Both the position numbers and the translations under genes were made by a program. Below the pieces are notes generated by a model that saw only the letters and a program-made list of their open reading frames with translations, was not told the origin of the DNA and did no database searches. This document shows positions 38,201 through 50,004 of a stretch of DNA of 64,000 nt, one piece after another (position 1 is the stretch's first letter; each line of letters opens with the position of its first letter). Source of the DNA: Kudoa neothunni (lineage: Eukaryota > Cnidaria); contig OZ199839.1 in the NCBI GenBank assembly GCA_964304625.1, positions 8,060,001 to 8,124,000 on the forward strand, given 5' to 3'.

Positions 38201-39429
38201 CCACTCATCGTCCCGCGATAAAATTGCGCACAATATTGAGGTTGTTAATATATTACTATAATATAATGTTGAATAAAACAGGATCATGGCTTTGTCAAAT
38301 AATTTAGTATAGTTAAAATGTAATATGAAAAATATTTTCGTATTAACTCTTAAAACAAACACAACACTATTTTGTTAATCCAACGGTAATGAGCGAAATG
38401 AAGATGAAGTAAACCGATGAAGATTAAATGGGATTAATTAACGTATTTAATATCGTTTTACTCGAAATTCAACCATTAGAATTTTTTTAATACTTTATCA
38501 TTGTGATTATAAAAATTTATTACCCTAATTTATCAAATAAAAATCTGGGGTCATATTGACCCCAACATAATTTGAGGACAGTTTTTTATTAAATTTTCCA
38601 GTCATTATTTTTTATCATTTTTCGTTGAAATTACTACTACAAAAATATAGGAGAATAGATGGAATCTTGTGATGTAATGAAGAATCCTAACCAAGTTACT
38701 GGAGAATTAATCAGGCTTTGGGGTCATATTAACCCCAATGTCTTTAGAGGCGTAAAATCAGCGCTTTCCTTCTCCGTGCAATTTGAGTTATTCAGACCGT
38801 AACGCCTCATGCAATTATTAAACTAACCCTCGCTTCCGTTAAAATCTTTTATTCAATTATCTTTGACAATAATAAAAGATTATTTGATCATTAAAATGTT
38901 AGATAGTAGCTTTTTCTCGCATTGAAACCATCCAATTGTAAAAATAATTTTAATATCTTTATATTTTCCGGGTTTGAATATTTTGAAATGTTTGAATCTA
39001 TGGTTTCGTCTTGTTTAGAAAAACTTCTAAAAAGATTTAAATAATCTATTTTAAATTATCGAACAATACTGAAGTAAATATAATTTGGTTAACCGAAACG
39101 CTTTATAGTAATATCATTGGCGCCACGTATAAACTTATAAAATTTTAGAATTCGATCATTTTTATTATATTCTCTTTAGTTATTTGAGAACTTACAATGC
39201 TTGTTTTAGCGCATCCATCAGACTAAAGGGATTTAAATTAAAAAAAATGAGGTACGCAATAGCGAGACACAAGGTTTTTCCTAATTTGTTTGATATCCGC
39301 TTGTTCATAGTTTTGTTTTTTTATATAGTTACCCATTTAAGCATACTTAATATGATTATTATGTTTTGTTTAGTGAATTAAAACGCATAATGCCAATAAA
39401 GCTAAGTTACGCATTATCGGGCACAACTA
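35234..39429 (-). mobile_element. Tigger/pogo element split by a piggyBac
   Basis: The left end CAGTCGGGTCTCGGTATTGC is preceded by TA. The right end, the complement of TAGTTGTGCCCGATAATGCG, is followed by TA at 39430. Minus-strand coding traces fit a Tigger transposase: RQIDLGIIHRL near 35930 matches the third catalytic Asp block (QPLDQGII), and 35480-35580 carries the acidic C-terminal stretch (DNDEIVTTF). Without the piggyBac at 36410-38751 the element would be about 1.85 kb, the usual Tigger size. It is badly decayed. Copies of the same left end lie at 46107 and 56459. Confidence 0.65.
36410..38751 (-). mobile_element. piggyBac element with decayed transposase
   Basis: Left TTAA at 36406-36409 with end CCCTTTAAAGACGC. 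The right end is a diverged copy (complement near 38738-38751) with its TTAA worn to GTAA. Minus-strand transposase from 38208 to 36634: N-terminal part at 37681-38208, TIDEQFVAFKGR near 37560 (first Asp), NIVADNFFSFFPL (second), CYNKAKDEVDTIGR (third), then a Cys-rich zinc finger tail (CSYCSSGN...CSNCNRPYCRVH) ending at 36634. A few stops and frame changes separate the parts. The subterminal repeats GGGGTCATATTGACCCC near 38549 and 38719 are part of its ends. It is inserted in the Tigger at 35234-39429. Confidence 0.88.
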
Positions 39430-39920
39430 TAATTGTATTTATTCCATCCCTATTGTTAATTGAGATATCAAAGTTTTTACTTTTAGTTAAATTAGTAAAT
39501 ATTTATGAATAAGAAGCATTAAATCTCGAAAATGGACATTGACACGGATCATAATATCCTGGTGGGCATAGTTTTTACTGCATTAAATGCAGCAGAGTCC
39601 AAAAAATAAACTTTATAGGTCAACTGTAGATAGGAGTTGCCATATTGGATTAAAAACTTTCGTGTCAATACCTAATGCCTTACATTATGTATATCCACTA
39701 AAATAATAGATTAAAAAACCTGAGGTTGAGTTAATGTTGCAATGATTTAAGAACAAAGTTGAAATATTTTGTGATAAAAAAGGTCTTGTCATTTTTAATA
39801 AACATTTTTTGGTCTTGACCACTCGTATTCAATTAACTCAATTCAGCTTTCTAATTAATATTATTAATTTCGTTAATCCTTATTGAATTTATTATTCATC
39901 ATCGACGATAGTACAAAATT
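39430..39920. other. 5' flank of the anchorless B-like gene
   Basis: AT-rich, nothing recognised; it would hold the promoter of the gene at 39921. Confidence 0.5.
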
Positions 39921-41929
39921 ATGAAATTAGTTTTTTTGTGCTTTACTCTACTTTATACAGGTAACCTAATTCAATATTGGTTTATACATAATTTCGGGCG
40001 TAGTCCAACTTCATAGGTATTATATCGTGAGAAATAATGAGCTTCACAAGAATACCATTCATCTGAACTTAGAAGGAAATCCAACTCATCTTTGTCGCAT
40101 CAAATTATTCACCAAAGATGAGACTTCTTATTTTTATCGAGATGTTAATTGTGGGGGTCGAAATATTTGTGAAGTTCCCTGCAGTGGAGAGTACACTATT
40201 CACACCGACCACATAGCTCCTCATCATTTTCTTCAAATAGCCTCAAAGGCTAAAACAGACTACCTCAAAGTTGTTCACAGTATATTCATGGTGAGTCATA
40301 TTTTTAAGTGATACTGTTCTCTAGCCACTTCATCTGCTCCTTTCTCCTCATACCACTTTGATGATTCAAGTGTGATCTTTATCACCAAGCATCTGTGCGA
40401 AGAGTCGCCTTTCGTTTGTCAGATTAGATCTGGACAGTTTACCGTTAAGAGTTACACTATTGATTCACAGCCTCGATGTGGTGATGAATACTTGCTGAGC
40501 AGTTATTACAATATTTACAATAAACCGCTTGAACTATACTGCGGACCTCACAATCCAAAACTTTTCTTTGATAAAAATATGTTACTAAATAACAAAGCAA
40601 ACCTACTGAAAAGATTTCCTGTGAGAATCAAAAATAATACTGCCGCAAACAAAATGAACATCATATTCGATGAACCCATTCCCGACACAATTTGTAAATT
40701 CGAAATCGCTAAAAAGACTGGTACTTTAGAATCTAAATGCGAAGTCACTAATGATGGTGCCTGTTACCAAATGTGCCAAAATGTTACAATGGAGACAAAT
40801 TATATTACTACCGATAAAAATTTTAATGTTAAAATAACCACCAGGGATGGAATAACCGAATCATTGTTGATGTCAAGTAATTTAGTAATATTTAAACCTC
40901 TTTTATATTTTTATTAGACGAAAAAAATGATATTGAAATAAAGGATATAGGCAAGTATAAAGCTACTTTAGGGGTCGCCGCACTTCATGAGAATAGTGCT
41001 CAATGCAAGGTTGAACTATATTTACAAGCTAACTACGTAAAAATAGACTCAAAATCTGTAGGATTACAAGGGTATACAAATTTTGTAACATGTAATGCTG
41101 ATATAACTATATTAAATCTTATGGCTGATACAAAATATGTTGTCAGCGTACAATATAAATCTTCTAGTAGTGAGGCTGCAGTGCACATTAATAAAATTTT
41201 TAAAACAGGTAAATGAATTTATTTTATAGCAATTAACAATATTTATAAAAGCTAAAATTGGTGACGTTACCGCTGAAATCACAACATACCCTCGAAATGT
41301 TGTTATTATTCCACAACAAATAGAACATGAAAATTATCAAGCAGAGTGCGTAATAATGCAAGCATTAAATGGCAACCAGGATTTTGTTCGATCAGTGTGT
41401 GAAGAATCACACAACTGCTTGGGGTTGTGCACCTCAACATTTACCATCACCAGGTTGAAACCGGATACCGAATATAAATTTAAAGCTGTTCCATTGAGTT
41501 TCTATGTGGAGACCGACGCTCTAACGAAAAGCGTTCGAACAGGTATTCATTGTTTGTAAATTTAAAATTGACAAACTTTTAGAGTCTTTATTCAAGAAGG
41601 TGGAGCTTGAATATAAATGGACGGAAAATGATTTGGAGATAACAGTAAAGGTGCAAGGTAGGAATGATGGAATTTGCGACTTTACCTTTGTGGAAAAAAC
41701 TGAAGGAAAGGAAACAAAACTACTTGCTGTACACGACCAAACAAACGGCTGGAATGAACCATGCAACTCCAAAATCACCTTTTTTGATGTTCCTGAGTAC
41801 AAATCAGCCACAGTGATAGTCCAACGCAGATATGACGGTGAGCCAGTTGAGTTGGAACTCTTTATCACAGACCCAGAAGCTGTGACTGCATCGACAACTG
41901 AAACAACTGCTACTCCTACAAGCACCTAA
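39921..41929 (+). CDS. Anchorless (probably secreted) branch B-like FN3-like protein, intact
   Basis: Six exons with GT-AG introns of 40-45 bases: 39921-39960, 40004-40279, 40325-40876, 40918-41208, 41252-41542 and 41583-41929. They join to 598 codons plus stop with no break. Exon 1 gives a signal peptide (MKLVFLCFTLLYT). The remaining exons are phase 1-1 and hold about six beta-sandwich-like domains at residues 14-105, 106-289 (two), 290-386, 387-483 and 484-580. FN3 tyrosine-corner motifs (LKPDTEYKFKA, LMADTKYVVSV) and the cysteine pattern C...C-x5-8-C-x3-C (CEESHNCLGLC, CEVTNDGACYQMC) are visible. Unlike its neighbour at 43751 it has no membrane exon; it ends in a Thr-rich tail (TASTTETTATPTST). 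It pairs in tandem with the anchored gene 1.8 kb downstream. Function unknown; extracellular binding or adhesion is inference from the fold. Confidence 0.85.
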
Positions 41930-42282
41930 AAATACTTATTATAAACTCTTTAATTTTAGGTTACCTTATTTTTTAGTTATCGATGAGATAATTAATACAT
42001 TTTTTGAATTTATCTTTCTTATTTATAGTATTGTCTCTTTTTTTCAATGTAATATTATTTTTTACACTAATTAAAAAAATATTAAATTAATTTTTGTCTG
42101 AATAATAATGGAAAATATTATTTTTCTGCAGTATAAATTGATTTTTTATAATACAGAAATTAATATTATTCTATTAAAGCTATGGCAATATCAACATCTT
42201 TTAAAGAACTAATTTTGGCATAAAATATAATAATGATCTTTATTGGTAGTTCTAGATTTTTCAAAGGTTTAATAAGTATATA
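41930..42282. other. Spacer between the two B genes (left part)
   Basis: Non-coding, homologous to 9799-10129. Ends at the TA target of the following transposon. Confidence 0.65.
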
Positions 42283-43442
42283 CAGTAGCGCAGGGTTATT
42301 ACGTAGCAAGATTATTGGTTATTGCGCACTTTTAGAAATAGTGTGAAAAATTCAAAATATACGAATTATCTATAGATATAAATCGTGAGATAAGAGTAAA
42401 ATACGTCGATTAATTTAATTAGAGAATTAAGAAACAATATTTCCGTTGGGAAAAACAGGAGTGCACACTTATTGCAAACTTCATGATTATTACGCACCTG
42501 AGATTTATTGTTTGATTACATCGGCATGGTTAGTACGCAGTGGGAAAATAGGGAAAATTATTGCTTACTTGAAGAAAACATGTAGATTATTAAATAATTT
42601 GAAAAATTAGGGACCAAGAGTGGAAATAAAGTGAACATCATTAGGCGCTCCGGCCTTAAATCAATCACCCCATTGAATACAATTGTATCAATAAAATCAA
42701 AAATATTTTCAGACTTAATTTAAAGTGATTTAAGATTTTATCCCAAAACTCTTAAAAAAAATTCAAACTACTCGATATAAGAATAAATGAATGGATCTAA
42801 CTTTCGAGAACAAGAAATATAAAACTGTCCAGAGAGCACAATATAATTGGAAAATAAATTAGTCAATGGCATAAAGGACGACACGAAAGACAGCACTCCT
42901 ATAACTGCCGGTCGAGGACAGTTCCATGAGTTTCCTTCGAAAACAGTCTAAAAATGAACAGATTAAATATAAATCTAAAAGAAGGAAAGAAATTTTTCGT
43001 TTTGCAAAATATAATAAACTTTGTTTAAAACAAGAGAAATAACGAATTTCATGTTGAGAAAATAATTCTGTCTTAAACTACCTTATTTATTTTCAAGATA
43101 CTCTGAACAATAAAAAAATTATTACGAAAATTTTTCACATCTCTCTATTCAAGTTATTATTAATGCAACGAAAGTGTGGTGCCCCTTATATAATATAATA
43201 ACTTCTATAGTATGATCGACCATCGTCGCGGGACAGGTATTATTAGTTTGCGAATTGTGGTTTTATCGCCTGCCACCGCTGCATTAGAGAGGGAATAAAT
43301 AAAAAACGCAGGAAAAGTGGTCGCGCCCCGCCAAATTTTCCCGTATATGCACAGGCGCTAAAGCATGGATATTAAATAGTGCAGGGATATTACGCACTCG
43401 AATTTTTGTCCCAAAAAAGTGCGTAATATCCCTGCATAACTG
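42283..43442. mobile_element. Non-autonomous Tigger-like element, empty site known
   Basis: Left end CAGTAGCGCAGGGTTATTAC, right end the complement of CAGTTATGCAGGGATATTAC, flanked by TA on both sides (42281-42282 and 43443-43444). The ends belong to the same family as the Tigger at 53955-55951. The interior of 1.16 kb has no transposase. The homologous spacer at 10129-10131 lacks it, which gives its exact borders and shows it moved in after the two blocks separated. Confidence 0.85.
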
Positions 43443-43750
43443 TATTTGATTTCTTAATAGGTAAATAGAAAAGTAGCTGATCATGAATTAGCAACAAATA
43501 TCTTTTTTTATCTAAGTGAAGCATTTGTACTTTAATATGATTATTTTTTTGTGACATTATTAGTAAAGTAGAAAAGTTTGTAGTTTTCGTTTTAATGCTA
43601 TTTATCGGCTCTCAATTGTATTGTTGAAATGTTATTCAGTCTTATAGTTCGTGCTTCAATTACACAGTTTCGTACCTATTGTCATCTAGAGTTATTCATT
43701 TGTATAATTATTATTAAAATTAATAACGCCGTTATAATTAAGAACCAAAA
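43443..43750. other. 5' flank of the B gene
   Basis: Non-coding, homologous to 10131-10433. A very well conserved stretch from about 43680 up to the start codon may contain the promoter or 5' leader; no specific element can be named. Confidence 0.6.
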
Positions 43751-46012
43751 ATGTTGGTCATTGCATTGTTAATCATTTCTCTCTGCTACAATGGTGAAAT
43801 AAGCTGGAAGTGGGATTATCTATAATAGATATATTTAGCCCACTCACACAAATACTACGTCCAACGAGATCAAACCGAATTAGAGGATACAATCCATTTA
43901 AAACTTGAAGGAGTTTCTGGAAGTAAATGCAACGTTCAATTGTTGGAAAGAAACGAATTTTTCTATCACTATATTGGGAGTGAATCTGAAGGAAAACAAC
44001 TTAAGGATGTCTCTTGTGTCGGGAAATACACTATTCCAACTGGAGCTGCTTTTCCATTCTATTATGTACAGATAAGATCCGAATATGCAACTGAAACTCT
44101 TAAAATAATCCATAGTAATTCTATTTTTTGAATATTTTTTCCTAATTTTCTTATAGTCACTGACAGTATTCCTCAAACTCAATTTAAAGTAAATGAAACT
44201 TCAATCGAATTCACCACTAAAAATGTCTGCAGTCATCCTCAAACTTGTAAACTAACAAGTGGTGACAAGGTCCTGGATGAGTTTACTCCAACCTCTGAAA
44301 CCGAGTGCAACACTGAAACCAAGCTCACCGGGTTTTTTGATTCAGTCGGTGATTCAGTCGAACTCTCTTGTGGTGTCAATCAGCCAAAAATACACATGTA
44401 TAGAAAAAATAACAAGGCTATGGAATTCAGTCCTTTGGACAAACTTCCCTATCACATTGTTAAAGGAGATGCGGATAATAAGATAAAAATCGTTTTCGAT
44501 GAAGATATGAGAGACGAAATATGCAAATTTGAAATAAAAAAAGATGATACTAGTGCTGCTTATACATCAAAGTGCTCGGTTACTGGAGATGACACCAATT
44601 GTTATCAACTTTGCACTGACGTTGAAATGGAGTTAACATTTGCTGGCACAGAAAAAGATTTTAAAGTTAAAGTATCGACTAGAAATCATACAGGAGCAGA
44701 GAAAATTTTAAGAAGTAAAATCCTTGTTTAAATAATTTTATTTAAATGTCAATTAGTTGACAAAAGTAACCTAGAAGTTACTCCGAAAGAAACTAATGCA
44801 ACTCTTTCTATCGCGGCCCTTAAAGATACAGATTTGACCTCTGCATCTTGTTCCATTGAGTTGAGAAAGCAGGGATTTCCTAAATTCAACATTGGCGTGA
44901 AATGCAATGCCGATTCAACTACAGCATGTCCAACAAATTGTGATGATGCTACCATTCTTGGTCTAGAACCGAATACAAAATATATCGTCAAAGTGACTTA
45001 TACTGGCACTGGTGAAAGTTCAAAAACATATAATGCAGAAAAGTTATTTAAAACAGGTAATAAATAAAAATTAATTTATCTAAAATTTAATTAAGCTGAC
45101 TACAATATAACGCAATTGCCTGAGATTAAAGCATATTACGAGCACGTAAAAATGACTGTAGCACCGAACGTGGCTCTGTTTGACAGAGTATACTGTAAAA
45201 TTCAACAAAAAATGGTGGGCGAAACTGCTTTCAGCCCATCTGAATGCGAAGAATCGGTTGATTGTTCAGGTTTATGTGGACAACCACTCACTATTAAAAA
45301 CCTTTTTCACGATACTGAATACGAATTTAAATATTTATTTGGAAAGTACGTTAGTGACCTTGATAAAAACAAGGTGACAGTATCGACAAGTAATGTACAA
45401 TATTAATCTCTCAATAACATTTATTAAGTTGCAACGCTTCAAAAAATCAATGTTACCCACACATGGAATAACACCGATTTGATAGTCACAACGACAATGG
45501 AGCAGATGGACCCAGACCAAATTTGTGATTTTACATTTGCCCAAATAGTAGATGGAGTTGTCAAATATACTTACGGATTATATGATAAAACTACTGGATG
45601 GGAGGGGAAATGCAACCAAGAAATAACCTTTTACAACACTGCTTCCTACAGAAGGGGCTCAATGAAAGTACAGGCCAGATACGTTAGTGAGCCGATCGTT
45701 GTGAGCCTTTGGGCTGGAGGAAATGAGGATAATTTTGATCCAAACTTTCCAGAAACTGGTAAACAAGGTAAATAATATTATATAAACATTAATTATAATC
45801 CATTTTAGGCACTTCGAATAGGTAAGATAGTTTATGTTAGAGTATTTAATTAACTACTAACTTTAATTTAGCGCTAATGTTGGTGGAACCAAAATTCTGT
45901 AATATTATCTGTTCCTATACAATTCTAATGATGATTTAGGTTGATTGTTGGTGGCGTTTTAATAGCATTGATGGTTTTTGCTATTGTTTTCTTGGTTTTG
46001 ACAAAGAAATAA
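43751..46012 (+). CDS. Branch B anchored FN3-like surface protein, intact
   Basis: Nine exons with GT-AG introns of 39-50 bases: 43751-43793, 43839-44114, 44157-44714, 44757-45056, 45096-45389, 45429-45767, 45809-45821, 45872-45898 and 45940-46012. They join to 640 codons plus stop without a break. Exon 1 is the signal peptide (MLVIALLIISLCYN). Domain exons (276, 558, 300, 294 and 339 bases, all phase 1-1) cover residues 15-106, 107-292 (two domains), 293-392, 393-490 and 491-603. Most domains show a strand B cysteine, then C-x5-8-C-x3-C (CSVTGDDTNCYQLC, CNADSTTACPTNC, CEESVDCSGLC) and a tyrosine corner (LEPNTKYIVKV). Micro-exons of 13 and 27 bases encode the linker GTSNSANVGGTKI, then LIVGGVLIALMVFAIVFLVL spans the membrane, leaving a tail of TKK. 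A type I cell-surface protein; ligand unknown. Confidence 0.9.
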
Positions 46013-46106
46013 ATATCTCTCACTTTTCCATTGGATAAAACATTATTTGAATTTTTAGTTTAATTAGCTAAGAATGAGATTTACGTTTTGTTAAAATAAT
46101 TTTATA
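46013..46106. other. 3' flank of the B gene
   Basis: Short non-coding stretch similar to 12697-12790; the similarity ends where the Tigger end begins. Confidence 0.55.
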
Positions 46107-46480
46107 CAGTTGTGCCTCGATATTGCGTAATATGTAATATTTTGGGGCCGGGGAAAAATTACGCAATACCGAATCATCTGCGCACTCATAATAACTTCTA
46201 ATTTGACATTTCTTACAAAATTACTCATTTACTTTATAATTTTATATTAATTTATTAATTATTTCGCGTAAGACATCCTTAAATTGATGTACAGAAAATA
46301 ATTCAATAGGATTCTCAATGACACGTCTTTTCGCGGATTTATAAGATTTTGTACTCGAAGCGTTGTAACAATTTCTTCGTTGTGTATGAGATCAGAATCT
46401 TTACCCCAAAAAGTAAATTTACCTTGATTATCTTAATTTAAATGTAAAGTTTCGTTTTCTTCCAAATTCTCTGAGCATTT
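46107..46480 (-). mobile_element. Tigger/pogo end fragment
   Basis: Starts with TA then CAGTTGTGCCTCGATATTGC and continues for about 370 bases alongside 35234-35590 and 56459-56775. On the minus strand near 46300-46420 it encodes a worn C-terminal transposase stretch (DLIHNEEIVTTLRV). The far end was not found, so the right border is where clear similarity stops. Confidence 0.6.
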
Positions 46481-48599
46481 CATCACGAGTTAGAAATTCC
46501 GTAGAGGTGTAGGTATATCAGAAAATAATAACTAATAAGCTTAAAAACTTCTCCTACTCTGTAAATTTAATTGTGAGAAGAGTTTAAAGAAACCTGAACG
46601 TCATCTGCGTAGTGTAGACATCTTTATATTAATTTAATTCTATTCTGGCTGAGTGCTCTCGTAAAATTTGGAAATCAAAATTATCATCGCTCCAAACATA
46701 ATCCATGTTTGTTAAATTAGATTTTCGATCTCCAACAAGTAATGTATTCAAATGAATGCCTCCAACTTACTCAAATCGAACTTTTCACAATTATGTCATC
46801 TTTGAAAATTCTGACAAATCTAAATTTTTGTTCTAAAGCAACCCATCTCCTAATAATTTATCTTTAATTATTAGGAAAAAGATTTAAGATCTCTTTTGAA
46901 CATCACAAAGATGATTGACTTCATATTTTTCTTTAGTGATATCGTACTTCATTTTCTTCAAGAATAATCCAAATGGACTAACAACCCACTCGAAGATTTT
47001 GCCATTGAGTTTTTTTAGGATATTTGTATTGAATAGCAATATTGATTTATTGTTTGTTTATTTCAGATGATTTAATGTCAAAGAGTCCGTAATTTTTCGA
47101 AAAAATTTATCACAACTGTAGTCAAGGCTGATGAGATTTGAACCGCTGCTATTGCAATGTAAAAATTCTTCAAAATTCATATCTAAAAATAATGCTGTAG
47201 GAACATAAAAATTATAGTAACAATATTGATTACTAGAGCTTAGCTAGACAAAAAAAGAAGTTATTGTTGATTTATGGTCACGGTAAGCTAACATGGCCTT
47301 ACGCATAACACCTTAGAGTTAAACAGAGATATAAAATTCTTTAAAATAATAGTATATTTGCCTAATTTTTCTTCAGTTATATCAAATACTCATTAGTGAA
47401 AATTTATTTTATCAACGCTTGTATATTTCCTACATTGCGCTGGAGTTTTGGGGTGCCATTCATAAGATTGTTCAGCGTAGCTCTTTCATAGAATTAAAAT
47501 AATAATTTTTTTGTTAATTATTACAGTATGAACTAAAAGGGTTTATTACAAAATATTATATATTTCTTTGAAATACCATGTCTGTCATACAGTCGAAATG
47601 TTCTGAATCAGAAGATTTATACAGTCACATTTCACAGAAGACAATAATTTAACCAATAAGTATCGTAAATGCTCTGCCGTAAATTCAAAAATTGAGTTGA
47701 TGCTTGAAAGGAGAATTTTATTTCTTTAGAATATTCGGATAAATGGTAACCACTCTTCTTTGGAATGACTAGATATTTAAAAAATATAACCCTGACTTCA
47801 AGTTCATATAAATATCGATAGGGAGTGTGGATGAAAAACAGCAGTTTCCATAGATGCATCGTTAACTTAATATCATATATAAAAATTATTACATTTATAT
47901 ATAATTCAGTTGGATATCAAATAATGAACTAGTTTAATTAATCGGTTGCGGCCTATTCACAAATTATGAAAAAAGTATAATAAATAGTTCATTTCAGACA
48001 TAGTTTAACCTGGAGATAACTCAATCAAATCATTTTGAAGTGTTGGGTTTACTAAGGTAAAATGAGCTATAATTATTAGTTTTTTAATTTAAAATTGTTT
48101 ATTCAATGTTTTATTTCAGTTTTATACACCTAATTCTATGAGGATCATAAGTAACACCGAAAAGTTATAGATAACTCAATATCATTTGATGGTGTATTAG
48201 ATTAAAATGTGTTTTACGTGCGAAAAAATTCTAGACAATCTAAGAATTATTTAAAGTGATCTAATCCTAGTCCGATAAAGACCGTAAAACAAATACATTA
48301 AGTTATAATTATTAAACATAAATGTCACAATTTTAAAAAAGCTGAACGTTTTCCTTCATAAATTGTTAATCTTTGGGTAACTATATTGTTAGTCATGAAG
48401 TGTATCTTTTTGTGATTATATTTACAAGGTGTAGTTTAAAATAGCTTTTAATTTAAATAGAAATTGGTATGGAATAATGCCATTTTATTTTCATTAGATG
48501 AGCCAATAAAATATCCTATTAATTAAACTTGAATCCCTTTATGACTGTAACGGTTTATAAAAATGAAAGCAGAAATAATTTTTGGTTCATTTTAAATGA
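46481..48599. other. Intergenic, nothing recognised
   Basis: AT-rich; may contain the decayed rest of the Tigger that starts at 46107, but no transposase motif or second end can be supported. A 75-codon frame at 47632-47859 (minus) has no recognisable domain. Confidence 0.45.
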
Positions 48600-50004
48600 A
48601 CAATAAATACCCTAAATAACGAAGAATATAAATTTTAATCTAAATACTCATTCTTGTTTTGATGAAACACGTTATGGATTCTCAAAATTTGCCGAAAAAC
48701 GAACTATAAAGATTTACTTCAATAAGGTAGTTAATTCATTTTTAATTATAATGAAGGACTAAAATTAAAAATCCACATTAAACTTGATTTTTTTGAAATT
48801 TGCAACCCCATGATCTTTTGAAATCTTGGGTCAATTTTAACAAACGAAAAAATTTGAAATTTTGTAACTGAATATTTAAATGAATTTAAATACTTCCATT
48901 TCACTGAAAGTTTCCGAAACTAATGAATATTTTGTTTACTTACAAAACAATGAATGCGTATCTTTAACGGAAGTTCTTTTTATATAAAATTTAAAATAGT
49001 TATAATTAAATAAGAATACTAAAGTTCCCTATTTTCCATAGAAAATGTAGAAAACTTTGCGCTAATTTTTTTATTGCCAATTTATTTTCTAGAGACACAG
49101 AATTATGTGAGAAAAACGAATTTTCGTAATAAATTTGTCAAATATTAAAATAAGAAATATTATACGCGATATTTTATCAGTTCACACAATATTATGACGT
49201 CACTATTGAAATTTAATTTATTAAACTTTGTTTGTGTGCAACTAAGAGATTAGTTTTGGGGAGACAAATAAGTTAATAATGTATGTTGATAATGCATTGA
49301 ATGATTCATGTAGGTTATATAAAATATGTGATATAATTACTTAGTTTTCTTTTGAATGAATAAACAAAATATTAATTTTTAATTAGGTTTTAAAGTTATC
49401 CCCAAATCTAAAAATGTTTGGAACTAGAGAATTTATCCAGAAACCTAAAAATCAATTGAGAATGTTCCTATTGATAAATATACCTACTTACTTATTTGAT
49501 GACACACGTGTACCACTTAAAAATATATATTTAATACAACATTTGAATTTTAAATAATAATAAAAAGATTTTATATTAGCCCATAAACTGTTGGTTCCAT
49601 TGTATCAATTATTACGACTTTGTAAACATATTATCGCCTAATTTAAAACATAAATATTTTGAAATTTCACAAAATTACTTTGATGATTAAATATGGGTAC
49701 TTTTAACTGGTATAATGATTTTCAACTTTTTTTCAAATAAAACAATCCATTCATAGAAAAAATTTATTATTACATTTAAACATAATTATTCGAATATTGA
49801 TAAAATAATATTAATTCTCCCATATAAAATAATATCAAATAAATAAAGAAATACATTTAAAAAAATATGCGTGAAACTAAATAATTATGTTTTATAAAGT
49901 AAGTAATGAAGAAATCTGATAAATAACTAATGCGTATGATATAATATTAATACTATTGCTGAATCGAACATAAATTTGTGATAGTATTCTTCATAAATAA
50001 AAAT
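48600..50004. repeat. 3' flank of an A gene, direct repeat of 27485-28867
   Basis: Non-coding, AT-rich, aligned in the same orientation with 27485-28867. Its right part also matches the complement of 21178-21930 (+ strand A copy). Confidence 0.7.

Noticed and set aside
40017-40030. Alternative splice acceptor for exon 2 of the gene at 39921
   Set aside because: Using the AG at 40015-40016 leads to an immediate stop, while the AG at 40002-40003 keeps frame and gives the same exon length as in the B gene.
47590-47640. CAGTCGAAATG string resembling a pogo end
   Set aside because: Short, wrong continuation and no inverted partner at any sensible distance.
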